NCBI GenBank assembly: GCA_963662175.1 | Contig: OY759221.1 | Coordinates: forward strand, 20,757,027 to 20,821,026 | Reading direction: 5' to 3' | DNA from: Aradus depressus | Taxonomy: Eukaryota; Arthropoda; Insecta; Hemiptera; Aradidae | DNA length: 64,000 bases | Shown: piece by piece, positions 11,114-21,785 of the stretch | Numbering within the stretch: position 1 is the first letter of the stretch | How the letters are laid out: each line of letters opens with the position of its first letter | Translations under genes and position numbers: made by a program | The notes under the pieces: generated by a model | Told to the model about the DNA's origin: nothing | Database searches by the model: none | What the model saw: only the letters and a program-made list of their open reading frames with translations

Positions 11114-12219
11114 AAAATTATGTTATTTATGACAAAGTATGTAATAATACAATATGATATTTTGTCTCTTTGTACAGCGTTATCTTGAGAGTAGACATTC
11201 TTATACCCAGTAATGGTAGGGGGAAAGACTCTAGTGATTTGAAGTGGGTCCTCTTTCTTCCCTGATGATTACCAAATGGAAGAGAAGGAAGGTTTGTTGG
11301 TTGTTCTAGGTGCTAGGTGCTATGCTTGCGTCTCCTTGTCGGCACCTGGACCATGTCCTCCCGTTCATGCTCCGCTGCTCCTCTCCCCCCCTCCTATCCA
11401 GGTTAGATGACCTCCTTACTTCTTACAACTTGTCCCACACCGCTATTTTGACTCAGGAAACCTAAGTTATATGTGTATATATAATTGTTCATTTAAGGTT
11501 TACGTACCACAAAAAATATTGTTTTAAATGTTTATTACATTATGGATTAATGTTTTGTTAAGACGTTGCAGTATAAATGTATATTTTGTTTTATTGGCTA
11601 AGCCAATCTGGCTTTACTGTTTATTGTAATTGTTAGAACTGACTGATCATGCAGTGAACTGATATGAAGATCTTTAAAAACTAACTAAAACTATGATATG
11701 AACAACTATTATTTAAAGAAGAACACAAAGTTGATATTTATATCTATATGCAAAAATAAGTATTTCAATCCAAATTTAGCATTCACACTTTTACAGTTTT
11801 TCTTTGTGGTGCAGGTTGCAGCCTAGATAGCCTGTAAATACGGCCCTGGCCACCATGCAGAAAACCACTTTTCTTTACTTTTTAAGGGTAGTATAATCAA
11901 TTGACCTTACCTCGTACACGATTTGTCGACTCCATACTTCCAGTAGTTCTTGGAAATAATATTTAAGTTATTGCTAATTAAGACTTGGATTATATAATAT
12001 AAAAGCCTCTATAAGCTTTGCCTTCCCATTACCAAAGGCCCCGCTAATTGTCTAATCATTAGTGAGCACATTTTTAGGCAAGGTCTCTCTCTTCTCTGTC
12101 TGTTTCTGACTGACAAGGTGGCTTAGAAGAGCCGAAGATCTGACAGCCCCACTCTGCCAAGTCCAGTCTCCGACTTCTCATTATTGGTCATAGCCTCAAC
12201 ATGATGGAAACTATTAAGA
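11114..12219. other. Non-coding stretch of about 1.1 kb
   Basis: No gene, splice-supported exon or known repeat recognised. Positions 11260-11460 are less A+T-rich (CTCCCGTTCATGCTCCGCTG) but carry no protein motif. Confidence 0.5.
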
Positions 12220-12419
12220 TTTTTCACTTTCTTATATCTATATTGTAAGGAAGTATTGTAATTGTGCAAAAGTCCGAGAACGAGTTTTGAGCGGAGTTTT
12301 CACGTTTCAATGTCTCATGACCATTTTCATGATGTTTATGTAATGGGAACTTTGTTGCTAACTTAGATATGATTAAATGGGACGAAAATTAAGACAATAT
12401 TACTTTGGAGCTTAAATAC
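12220..12419 (+). repeat. R2 repeat, left half of a split copy
   Basis: Opens with 'cactttcttatatctatattgtaaggaagtattgtaattg', the R2 left end, and continues to 'gggacgaaaattaagacaatattactttggagcttaaatac'. It is interrupted by the hAT element at 12428 and resumes at 13083 with the next expected R2 phrase. Confidence 0.8.
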
Positions 12420-12427
12420 CAAGATAC

Positions 12428-13074
12428 CAGGAGCGTAGCCAGGTTTTTGAGCAGGAGGGGGCAAAGTTAGGCTCCGGGGGGGGGGGGGCACAGCCCGCTG
12501 TTGCCGTGGTTAGTGCTGCAGACTTTTTGTTATTAATTTGGGAGACTCGGACCTCTAGAAGCTCCCCCTGAGGTATCCACTGACTGTAATACTTGAGTTG
12601 ACTTTAGATGAGCAGCAAGAATGCAAAGAACAGCAGCAGGAAATGCACGCTGTGGTTTCTGTGCTTTTAGAATTAAATGACTCACATCCAGTAGCGTGTA
12701 TTGCTGCTGTTGCGCTTTGCATTTTTACTGCGCATGTAAAATCAGCTTTAAAAGTCTAAAATATAACATAAATGAAGATTTTGAGCGAGGAAATGAAATG
12801 AAAGAATTCATGTATATTTAAATAAATGTAATATGACTTGTTTTGTACATGTACATTTAAGTAAAGCACAATTTTCGTTTATCCTCCGAAAATCGTGAAA
12901 GAACTTTCTCTTTGAACTGTTCTCGATCGTTTTCTAGCAACTTTCTGTGCACGCTTAGCATACAGAGACCATTGAGACTGAATTTTTAATCTAACATTTT
13001 TTTATTTTATTTAATTTTTCTTGGTTTTTTGCTCTGACCAGGGGGGGCACGTGCCCTTTCTGGCTACGCCCCTG
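12428..13074. mobile_element. hAT-type non-autonomous transposon with 8-bp target duplication
   Basis: Ends CAGGAGCGTAGCCAG and, inverted, CAGGGGCGTAGCCAG (14 of 15 identical). The perfect 8-bp duplication CAAGATAC lies at 12420-12427 and 13075-13082. An 8-bp duplication with CAGGG-type ends is the hAT signature. The 647-bp interior has a G run at about 12476-12488 and no transposase. Removing it rejoins an R2 copy seamlessly. Confidence 0.93.
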
Positions 13075-13082
13075 CAAGATAC

Positions 13083-13530
13083 CGCTTATATTTAAGACCT
13101 AATCGAAAATCTCTTCGAATAAAAGTTGTAGAGAACATTAAATGGCACATTTTTTAATACAATTTTTCGAAGGTCGTCCATTTTGCTAGATAAATATTTG
13201 AAAGTCGCCTGAAATTTCCTCTTGAAACTCATTTTTTAAGACATTTGCTTTAATTACGCGAAAACTGTTGATCCTGTTAAAAAATGTATCCATTCCATAC
13301 ATATTCTTTATTAAATTTCCAATCCCTGATGTGCCTCAGATTTGAGATAAAATTTATACGACCAAAGTTATAGCGCCACAAAGAATGTACAATAAATTTC
13401 TCTATGACATAACGTTGTTTTATGTTTAAATTGTAAAGCACAGCAACGAATTTTTAAATATATTTTTATTATTGGTAATTTTTTATTAGAATAGCTTTTT
13501 TATACCAATCACTTTTGTACAGAATGTGTA
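13083..13530 (+). repeat. R2 repeat, right half of a split copy
   Basis: Resumes with 'cgcttatatttaagacctaatcgaaaat' and runs through 'ttacgcgaaaactgttgatcc' to the R2 end 'accaatcacttttgtacag'. The order and spacing match the copy at 54460-55330. Confidence 0.8.
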
Positions 13531-13546
13531 TATACAAAAGCCACCA

Positions 13547-13890
13547 GGCGCCGGTAGCTCAGTGGTATGCGTGCTTGTCTTCTGAGCTCAAGGTTGTGGA
13601 TTCGAAACCCGACCGAGGCCCTTAGTTTATTTTATCAGGGAGGTAAAATAAACTTAAGCACGCCATGCTTCGGATGGGACGCTAAGCGATGGTCCCGAGC
13701 CTGTACGATGTCAGGTACTCGTTAAAGACTCCTACCCTAAGTGAATAAATATTTAGAGTAGGCAAAATTTAGGACTCCCTCAGTAGAGTCGGGCTCATGT
13801 CCACCAGAGTGACGAAAGAGCGCACTGGTAGTAGGCGATATGACCTCGTAGTTAAAGCGCGGGCATGAGTCATAAAACCTAACCTAACCT
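13547..13890 (+). mobile_element. SINE1 full-length copy
   Basis: Flanked by an imperfect duplication, ACAAAAGCCACCAG (13533-13546) versus ACAAAAAGTCACCAG (13891-13905). The head has box A TAGCTCAGTGG and box B GATTCGAAACC. The tail ends CATAAAACCTAACCTAACCT, two or more CCTAA units. Confidence 0.93.
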
Positions 13891-13905
13891 ACAAAAAGTC
13901 ACCAG

Positions 13906-14399
13906 AATTATGCTGTAGAATGAAACAAAGAAGCTGCAGCCCCCGTAGCCTCCTCTGGGTGGAAATCCTGGAGATGAAATATACCTTCAAGATCCTCAGT
14001 ATATCTCTTGCAGACTTGGGTCTCTCCGGATGTCTTGTTCGGGATCAGGCCACTTTCCTATGATATCCTACAGGTCACTTTCCCGTTCATCTCCTCCAAC
14101 ATGGAATTCTACAGTAATTGGAACATCAACTGACCAGCCATCCAAGTAATAACAGCTTCAAATGAACCATTTCCTATTTCCGTGTCTATAATTTTCCGGA
14201 TGTCCTGTTTTTGTCTTTTTTTTTTTTTTTTACGTTCTCATTCACCAGGTTTATTTTAAAATAATTAATTTAAGTAAAAAAAATAAAATTGAATATTCCA
14301 ACAATTTTAAGATTGTTTCTCTTTATAGAAAAGATCCTTTTTGTCTTTCTGTGACATTATAAAATGTCGTCGTTGAATCTACTTCCCCAGCAAGAAATA
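13906..14399. other. Non-coding stretch
   Basis: No recognised gene. Positions 13930-14110 are moderately G+C-rich, with no motif. Confidence 0.5.
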
Positions 14400-14930
14400 A
14401 CAACTACGTTTTTACATTGCCTCATTGATGTTTCTTATAGCCCCCCCCCCCCCCCTCCCCTGATCGCCCCCTTCCCTTTGACTTATTTGACTGAAAATTG
14501 ATTGGTGTCGTTGTTGCAAGAACAAGTAAAGTAATTGAACCATTTCCTGCGTCATCCTTATAAAAAATTTAAATATATTTAAAATAGGTACCTTTACAAA
14601 AAATAAAAAATAGTGGGGGTTGTATTTGCCAGTAAGAATTAATTGATTAATATTTCGCATTCCCAGCAGTTCTCTAATCTTCCTTCTCTTAGGCCGATTT
14701 AACTGAAAATGAATACGCGTCGTCCTTATGGAGTTCTGGTTGCACATATAAAATTTCGTGTCGATATATGCATTCTGTCAACTGTTATCGAGGTTCACAG
14801 ACGCACATAGACAAAGAGTTAAATTTTTTTCATGGATTTTTGAAATCAGTTGGAAAACATGAAATTTCAGTGAAAAGTCAACATCGAATTTCATAACTTG
14901 CCCTTGTACTTCGTAACGGGAGAGTAAAAA
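14400..14930 (+). repeat. R1 dispersed repeat, two blocks
   Basis: R1 module 14400-14520 with an expanded C tract at about 14442-14460, unrelated A+T-rich filler, then 14640-14930 with 'taggccgatttaactgaaaatgaatacgcgtcgtccttatgg', 'tgtcgatatatgcattctgtcaactgttatcgaggttcacagac' and the terminal 'catcgaatttcataacttgcccttgtacttcgtaacggg'. Confidence 0.75.
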
Positions 14931-15043
14931 ATCGTCTGCTGCGTAGTTCGCCTCTACGATCGGCCCTGAATCAAAACACAACTAATAACAACAATTATTT
15001 TAGAGATGTTTTCGCCAGAGATCTTGTGGAAGTTCATTGTAAA

Positions 15044-15193
15044 TATTACTGAATAAAACACTTAGAACAAGTCAAAAATTCCACTATATTTATATAAAAT
15101 ACACAATATATTTCGCTGGTGAGAGCATTGTCAAGTGTACAGGATACAGACTGGAATTTTTGACTTATTCTAAGTGTTTTATTCAGTAGTAAT
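15044..15193. mobile_element. Hairpin MITE with hammerhead-like motif
   Basis: About 40-bp inverted arms: 'attactgaataaaacacttag' and onwards to 'caaaaattcca', against 'ctggaatttttgacttattctaagtgttttattcagtagtaat'. The interior on the minus strand (15109-15135) reads CTTGACAATGCTCTCACCAG then CGAAATA, a motif shared in layout with other repeats of this window. Non-coding, and its class is unproven. Confidence 0.75.
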
Positions 15194-15714
15194 AACAGTT
15201 ATTTTAATTTATATATGAAATAATGAATAATATGAGACCAAAATGTGTATTATTTAATCACTATTTGCAATTGAAGAGTCATCTATGTAGTCTCAAAAAA
15301 GTATATTTTTTTCCATTCTGCTTACAGTCTCCCCATTATGTGATCCAAGCGCCAATATTCACCAACCACTATGGCTAAAGTTCATGCACGCAAAAGCTAC
15401 ATATAGTTAGCGGATATTCATAGTCGGTATTCGTATAATTTTTACTCTAAAAATACTACTAAAATACTACTAAAAAAAAAAAAATACTTATTTGAGACTA
15501 GATGAATCTTCAATTGCAAATGGTGGGTAAATAATACACATTTTGGTCTCATATTATTTATATAAATTAAAATAATTGTTGTGTTTAGTTTTATTGAGGG
15601 CCGACTATGAATATCCGCTAACTTTATGTAGCTTTTGCTTGCATGAACTTTAGCCATAATGGTTGGTGAATATTGGCGCTTGGAGCACATTATGGGGAAA
15701 CTGTAAGCAGTCTA
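15194..15714. repeat. Composite inverted repeat A-B-A'-B'
   Basis: Module A (15194-15300, contains TGAGACCAAAATGTGTATTA) is followed by module B (15303-15422, contains AAGCGCCAATATTCACCAAC). Then both recur inverted, but in the same order: A' at 15478-15586 and B' at 15593-15714. Identity is about 90 percent by eye. The arrangement is not a simple palindrome (that would be A-B-B'-A'). Confidence 0.8.
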
Positions 15715-16065
15715 CCCTGACGTAAGTAACGGACCCTCTCTCTTGAGTTGGCTGGCCAGGTCATGGCTGCACAGAGACTTTAAACTAATTGTATGTACAA
15801 AGTGTGGCAACAAGACAATATGAAGATGGAAAAATTAATTAATTCAAAAAAAATAAATAATCCGACTTCGGAAAAAAGTGAAAAATACTGTAATAGTATA
15901 TATAGTATCCAAAAGTAAGAAAGCACCAAATCTGAGAAAAGGACCGTTGTTTTTCACTTTTTTTCCGAAGTCGGCTGTGGGGTTCCGCACATAATATCAT
16001 GTGTTTATGCGGTTGTGTTGCCGTTCAATAAATAAATAAACTTGTAATATAAAAACATTAAAAAT
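15715..16065. other. Non-coding stretch
   Basis: Contains a short imperfect inverted pair (GACTTCGGAAAAAAGTGAAA at about 15863 against TTTCACTTTTTTTCCGAAGTC at about 15953) separated by about 70 bp, perhaps a tiny hairpin element. No gene. Confidence 0.5.
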
Positions 16066-16391
16066 AGGTTAGATTAGGTTTTATGACTCATGCCCGGGCT
16101 TTAACTACGAGGTCATGTCGCCTACTACCAGAGCGCTCTTTCGTCACTCTACAATGGGAGTCCTAAATTTTGCCTACCCTAAATTTTTATTCACCTAGGG
16201 CAGGGGTCTTTAATGAGTGCCTGACATAGTAGAGGCTCGGAACCATCGCTTAACGGCCCATCCAAAGGACGGCATGCTTAAGTTTATTTTACCTCCCAGA
16301 TAAAATAACCTAAGGGCCTCGGTCGGGTTTCGAACCCACGATCTTGAGCTTAGAAGACAAGCACGCATACCACTGAGCTACTGGCGCCCTC
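16066..16391 (-). mobile_element. SINE1 copy with internal deletion
   Basis: Minus-strand SINE with tail AGGTTAGATTAGGTTTTATG, head box B GGTTTCGAACCC and box A region 'ccactgagctactggcgcc' (plus-strand readings). About 25 bp of the 'ctggtggacatgagcccgac' segment is missing after 'cgtcactct'. Confidence 0.9.
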
Positions 16392-16696
16392 TACCATATT
16401 ATACTGTAAATAAATATGAAGATCTAAATTGTGATATTAATAATAATAAATGTAATGCATTTTTAGCGTATATTCTTGTTTTCTAACTTTTAATTTTCTT
16501 ATGTGAACTATTATAGGTTTAATATCGATTTTTTTTTTTTTATTAATTTATTTCATTTAATAAATTTTTAGTTGTGGTTTTCAACGGTTATGTTTGTGTT
16601 GTACACTAACCCAGTCTTAAATACAGGCCTTGTCGATAATGTTACGTACCCTATTTCACTCCTGGATAAATGACCTATTCACCATTAAGAATCTGG
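16392..16696. other. A+T-rich non-coding stretch
   Basis: No gene or named repeat. Confidence 0.5.
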
Positions 16697-16755
16697 TAGC
16701 TGGCGATATGACCTTGTAGTTAAAGCCCGGGCATGAGTCACAATAACTAACTAAA
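16697..16755 (+). repeat. SINE1 3' fragment
   Basis: Only the last about 60 bp: 'ggcgatatgaccttgtagttaaagcccgggcatgagtcac' then AATAACTAACTAA. The tail is of the tetramer (ACTA) type. Confidence 0.85.
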
Positions 16756-17428
16756 TGGAGTATTCTGTTCGTCTCACCTCTTCTAGAGATTTTCACTGTA
16801 ATAAAAATAAATATCTATTATTATTACCTTCTGTAAAATAAATTGAACTTAAAAAAAAAAAATGTTTTTATGAATGCATCACACTCGTTGAACCAGTCCT
16901 TGTTTCCTTATTTGCACCAATGCATTCTGACAGAAGAGCGGTACAGGCATCGCGTCAGGGTTTTAAAACTGAAATAATGCCTTTCATATTTAGTGGTTTC
17001 TTTCTGTTTATGACTAGATAAAAGTGTCTAAGATGTGTTTTAAAAAATAAAATTTTAATTTAGCAAATAAAACTGTTACGAGTTGTTATTTAAAAATAGT
17101 TAAAATATGTGAAGTGAATTAACCGGTTTCAAATAAAATTAAAAATCACAGTTAGAAGATGAACTTTATATATTGTGTCCATATACATGACGCCATTTTT
17201 ATTGTTAATCTTTGTCACCATTCCACTAATAAATATTAGTTTAATATTTGTAATATCTTTTTAATTAGAAATTTTATGTATAAATGTGGAGATTCATTCT
17301 CAGCAAATGGACATAACTTGTATATGGATACTTGGAAAATATACTACATCCCTGGAAGGGAATAGTTCCTGAAATTAAAACCACAATTTTCCTAATTTTT
17401 TTAAATATATTTTTTTTTTCTGTTACAG
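16756..17428. other. Presumed last intron of the FAM43 gene (3' part)
   Basis: A+T-rich. It ends in a polypyrimidine tract and acceptor (TTTTTTTTTTCTGTTACAG, AG at 17427-17428). No upstream FAM43 coding exon with the PTB 'YLGN' core was found in 1-17428. Confidence 0.6.
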
Positions 17429-18597
17429 GTGATGGCTGCATTGAAAAACCTCTCAATACCCTCTGGAAAAACTACCAGAGTTCGTGCAAACCAGATGTGC
17501 AGATGAAGGTGACGGTGACACAATCTGGACTGAAGGCTGTGACCAAGGAACACGGTCTCACCGAGTACTGGAGTCACCGCATCACCTACTGCTCAGCACC
17601 GCCCGCCTACCCGAGAGTCTTCTGCTGGGTGTACCGGCATGAGGGGCGAAAACTGAAGCAGGAGCTGCGATGTCATGCAGTCCTTTGCAACAAAGAAAGC
17701 ACTGCGAGGAGAATAGCACAGGATCTTAGCTTTCGGCTTGCTCAAGCACTCATCGAGTTTAAGAGAGACAAGCTGAGCAAGCAGAATGCCCGCCTGTCTC
17801 TCGCCAACGCCGTCTACGACAATCCCTCACTCCCAAGACGGAAGATCCTTCTATCAACCGGATCACAGAACTACCGACCACCACTGGAACGGTCCAAATC
17901 AGCCCCAAAACTGATGTCAATAGAGGAAAGTCTAGAAGAAGAAGAAGAATCTGAAATAAGAAGAAGTTTTCGAACACGAATGCGAGTTCCACACCAAGTC
18001 AGTTTTTCAGACGATGTTTGGGGGAAAGATGGAGTTCACATTTCGGGTGAGTTTGACGCCCAAGAGGAATTTAAAGGTTTCGATGAACCAGGAGAAGAGA
18101 AAGAAGAAAAAGTCATCCTGGATCCTGCACCACAACGGGAACGCAAATTGGTCACCCGGAGATCTTGGGCAGGGGAGAACATCAGCGACAGGCTATGTCT
18201 ATCTGATCTTCCCAGAGACCCAACAGACTATATGGACAACGTCGTAGTGGTCCGCAACAAGGAAGCAATAATCGAGTCAGACATCCTAAACAGCAGGAAG
18301 AAACTCCTGGAATCTCTCCTCGACCCTGGAGTGGAAAGCCTGGAGGTAGCCTTCACCAAGCTCTATCCAGATCTGGACTACCTAGAAGAAGAGTCGACTC
18401 CCTCGTTGCAGAGTATCTCGAGTGGGTCTGACACCTGTCGGACTGTCCGCCAGTGCGACCTCGACTCGCTCTCAGAGGAGGACAGTGATGAGAGCGGGTT
18501 CGCTGAGGTGAGCGATGACAAGATCCGCGATCTTCCCCATCATCACCTCGTCAAGCCCTGTCTCCTTCCCACCCAGGCCGCGTCACTACAAGTCTGA
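17429..18597 (+). CDS. FAM43: FAM43-family PTB/PID-domain protein, last exon
   Basis: The exon encodes about 389 residues ending at TGA (18595-18597). Just upstream, a strong splice acceptor (AG at 17427-17428) implies a phase-1 intron: the first codon needs one base from the previous exon. The open frame continues left to an ATG at 17332, but that part is poly-T intron sequence. What is visible: the C-terminal two thirds of a PTB/PID fold (DGCIEKPLNTLWKNY, then VTVTQSGLKAVTK, ITYCSAPPAYPRVFCWVYRH, and the C-terminal helix ARRIAQDLSFRLAQALIEFK). Next come YDNPSLPRRK and the FAM43 hallmark ERSKSAPKLMSIEE. The tail is acidic and serine-rich (EESLEEEEESE; DSLSEEDSDESGF). The family is known as PTB-containing adaptors of largely unsettled function, probably cytoplasmic and membrane-associated. 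Missing here: the N-terminal 'YLGN' strand, presumably left of the window. The high G+C coding block contrasts with its surroundings. Confidence 0.93.
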
Positions 18598-18798
18598 CTT
18601 ACCTTTTAAATCCAATGAACTTTTTCCATTTGTCTTTTGGGCCAATCCATCTCACTCAGGCAAGAGGTTGTCTGGACGAAAAATATATTTGAAAATTGCC
18701 TTTAAAAGAATCCCAAATTCTTCTTCCTAAGATTTATTTTATTTTTTCACTCTGCTATGGCGATAGGAAATATATGTCCTTTTACCTGAAAGTCTTCG

Positions 18799-18985
18799 GT
18801 GGCCATGCGGGCTAGAGCGTAGAGCTTTGGTCCCATGGTCTCACCTTGGTTTGCGGGTTCGAATCCCGTCCGGGAGTGAGTTTTATTCTGTAGATAGAAC
18901 TCCCTCCCGGGGCCATGGATGTTGTAAATAACTAGATAATACCGTTATAGGAGACATGGCTAATATGCGTCGTACATAAGGCCAA
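18799..18985 (+). mobile_element. SINE2 copy
   Basis: tRNA-like head with 'ggccatgcgggctagagcg', box B GGTTCGAATCC, body 'gtccgggagtgagttttattctgtagata' and 'ctccctcccggggccatgg', ending 'gacatggctaatatgcgtcgtacataaggcc' and an A-rich tail. It sits about 200 bp after the FAM43 stop codon. Confidence 0.9.
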
Positions 18986-19077
18986 TAAAAAAAAAAAAAG
19001 AAAAAAAAGTATATTTTTTTAAATCCATTTTTGAAAAATGGATGGTCATTATTCATTATTATTTTTTTTTTTTTTTT

Positions 19078-19268
19078 CCTTTGGCTTTATGTACGGTGCA
19101 TATTAGCCATGTTAATGTGTTATATATAATTATTTAAGACATCCATGGCCCCGGGAGGGAGTTCTATCTACGAAATAAAACTCACTCCCGGACGGGATTC
19201 GAACCCGCAAACCATGGTGAGACCATGCGACCAAAGCCCTACGCTCTAGCCCGCACAGCCACCATGGC
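19078..19268 (-). mobile_element. SINE2 copy, inverted relative to its neighbour
   Basis: Mirror-image SINE2: plus strand reads 'ggctttatgtacggtgcatattagccatg', 'ccatggccccgggagggag', 'GGATTCGAACCC' and 'ctctagcccgcacagccaccatgg'. It is about 90 bp from the plus-strand copy, tail to tail, with poly-A and poly-T at the facing ends. Confidence 0.9.
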
Positions 19269-19800
19269 CCCCGTGTGGAATGAACATTTTTTTGGAAAAC
19301 CATTTGTTGATATTATTTTCAACTGAAAAATAAAATCTGAAAATAAAATAAAAAGTTCTTCATTTATTCTTCTTGCTTCGAAGAGAAAAAATTGCTCAAA
19401 AACAGAGAATTCCGAGGTAGAACCAGGCATGGACCAAGGTACAACACCATGCTGTACCTTGGTCCCAAAAAACGTTTATCATTCAATCGCAAAAAAAATA
19501 TTGTAAACTTTAAAATAAATTTTGTTAAAAAATAGATGGTCCAACTATCTCCTGCCTAACTTGAGATGAAATGACCCTTTTATTTATAACCTGATTTTTT
19601 TTTTTTTTGTACATATTTATTTTCATATGTTTTTATTTATAAAATGTAATTTATAATGTATATTGTACAATTTTTGATTTGTTTGTGTGGTATTTATACC
19701 AAAAAAATATTGTACATTTTGAACGATGGTGTTAGTAAGAATCTCAGGGTGGTTTCTCAAATAATATTTACAGAGAAATTTTAAAGAAAATATTGTTGTC

Positions 19801-21270
19801 AGACGTGGGCAGGTTCACACATTGTTGGTTTTGTTATTTACTGTTGCAACTAATGTGTTATATTACAAATTTAAATATGAATAATATCAATTTGATTAAT
19901 ATCACTAAACTAGGATATCAAATGTTATAATTATTCTTAAATAACCACAGTACTTACTAGCATAGCATGGGGTAGTCAGGATGGGACAGAAAAAAGAGAA
20001 ACAATGACAGTATGGAGTGTATAGTAATAAGCGATAGTACATGTTCTGTGCTTGAAAAACCAATGATAGTAGATTATTTCCAAATTTCAACTAAAAATTG
20101 TGGTCTCCCTGAATAAGATCCTGGCTACGCTCATGCCTGCAATTTTTTAAAAACATTATCAGGAAAATTATTATTATAAATTTCGCCAGTCAACTAGAAT
20201 CATAGGTAATTTTATTTAAAAAATACAAACTAGAATATATAATTTAAATTATATCAGTCAGTATAAACATGTAATTTTCAGTTGCAAATAATCTCTCTAT
20301 CAACTAGACATTACATTTCGTTTTTGAGTTTCTTCATTGTCCTTGTTCAATTACATAAATATATCAGTTATTTCTAATTGTAAGTAGGGTTATTTGATTT
20401 ATCATGAATAGCTGTTAGTGCCCAAAAACCAAACTGAAATATAGTTTTGTTTTTTTAAATATATTTTAATTTCTATTGAAAAAATGAGTAAATGTTTTCA
20501 TTGGAACTTTCATTCAAAGTTGCATGCAGGTATGACACAAGTGTCTGCCAAATGACGTGGAGAAGAAACACATAAAGCAATCAAACACAGACCCCTCCTT
20601 TATATAAGAGAAGATGATCATTTCATCAATTTTGCTTTCATTAACTCTTAGTGATTATAATTAAATTTCCTGAAGATAATTACTTGTTCAATTATGAAAT
20701 ATTAGAGTGGAAAATATATCAAATCTTACATAATGCCTGTTTTATAAAAGTTGGTATTTGACTGTTAGTGGACCAAGTTAGGCTTAATGCGTCATTAGAG
20801 TTCAATCGATACCACAAAGTATCGATACTTTTACTCACAAATAGTATCATGTAATAGACAATATTTCAAGAGAAAGAAGTTTGTTATATTTATTTATTAC
20901 AAGTTTCCACAATATATCCGCGTTTCTTAACTTAGAAGTTGTAATTAACAGGTGTCAATTTACTTTCTTTTTAGCCATGTATCTGTCTACTTATAGGTTA
21001 CAACTGACCTATTTAATATCTTGAATTACCAACATGAAATATTATGAAACAAATTAATAATATAACACTTTGAAAAATAATATTTAAAATCAAATAAGAT
21101 TCATGGGGAGAGGTTTGTTTTATATTTAATTCATTCTATTGAGAATAAGTTGGATAAATTAAGGAATTGGTTTAGAGCTAGAAAAGAGCAGCATACCTGT
21201 CCTTTCTACCCTAAATTGGAGTACATGAGAACGTAAAACAAACCTTAATTTATTTAAAAGACAATAAAAC
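19801..21270. other. A+T-rich non-coding stretch of about 1.5 kb
   Basis: No gene recognised. Positions 20885-20935 ('tttatttattacaagtttccacaata') recur at 37193-37230, a short shared repeat. About 20850-20880 ('gtaatagacaatattt') resembles an arm of the hairpin MITE at 35904. Confidence 0.5.
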
Positions 21271-21274
21271 ATTG

Positions 21275-21660
21275 CATACAGATATGATGAATTCTCCCAT
21301 TTATTTTTTGCCTTCTCTAAAAATAGCAATTATAAACGTTTCGGGAAGCTCTCCCATCATCAGTACTATCTATAATACATGTGTTCTTTATATTAATTAT
21401 TCCTTCTTCCAATCAGAATCTTCTTCCATTTATAAAAAATATTTATTGAGTCGACTTCTATATTTAAACACCTAGTCAAAACTAACATTAAATATAGAAG
21501 TCGACTCAATAAATATGTTATATAAAAGAAAGATTCTGATTGACAGAAGGAATAGTTAACATAAAGAACACATGTATTATAGATACTGATGATGGGAATG
21601 CTTCCCGAAGCGTTTGTAATTGCTATTTTTGAGAAAGCAAACATAAATAGGAGAATTGAG
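21275..21660. mobile_element. Foldback element with two hammerhead-like motifs
   Basis: Large inverted repeat with arms of about 170-190 bp meeting near 21480: 'gcaattataaacgtttcggg' to 'gagtcgacttctatatttaaacacctagtcaaaa', then 'actaacattaaatatagaagtcgactcaataaata' to 'cccgaagcgtttgtaattgc'. Each arm carries CTGATGATGGGA, a hairpin, then CCCGAA(A/G)CG (minus 21337-21363, plus 21586-21612). A single arm occurs alone at 42175-42365, so this is an inverted dimer of that unit. Possibly a Penelope-like terminal unit. No reverse transcriptase is present. Confidence 0.8.
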
Positions 21661-21785
21661 GTTGTAATAATATATTATATATGAATTAAGAATATACTTA
21701 CACAACCCAAAAAGTAGGAGAATTGAGGTTGTAATAATATATTATATATGAATTAAGAATATAATTACACAACCCAAAAAGTAAT
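21645..21785 (+). repeat. Tandem duplication, two units of about 69 bp
   Basis: 'taggagaattgaggttgtaataatatattatatatgaattaagaatata(c/a)ttacacaacccaaaaag' occurs twice in a row with one substitution. It starts at the end of the foldback element. Confidence 0.9.

Larger units (their letters stand above)
18598..19800 (+). other. FAM43 3' UTR and flank
   Basis: After the stop the sequence becomes A+T-rich. Possible polyadenylation signals are AATAAA-type hexamers at about 18982 (within the SINE2 tail) and 19328-19350. Around 19610-19700 there are TGTACATA/TGTATATTGTA motifs resembling Pumilio sites. The true 3' end cannot be fixed without transcripts. Two SINE2 copies lie inside. Confidence 0.45.

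Noticed and set aside
17759..18730. Alternative frames overlapping the FAM43 exon
   Set aside because: The PTB and SKSAPKL motifs are only in the main frame. The others are composition shadows.
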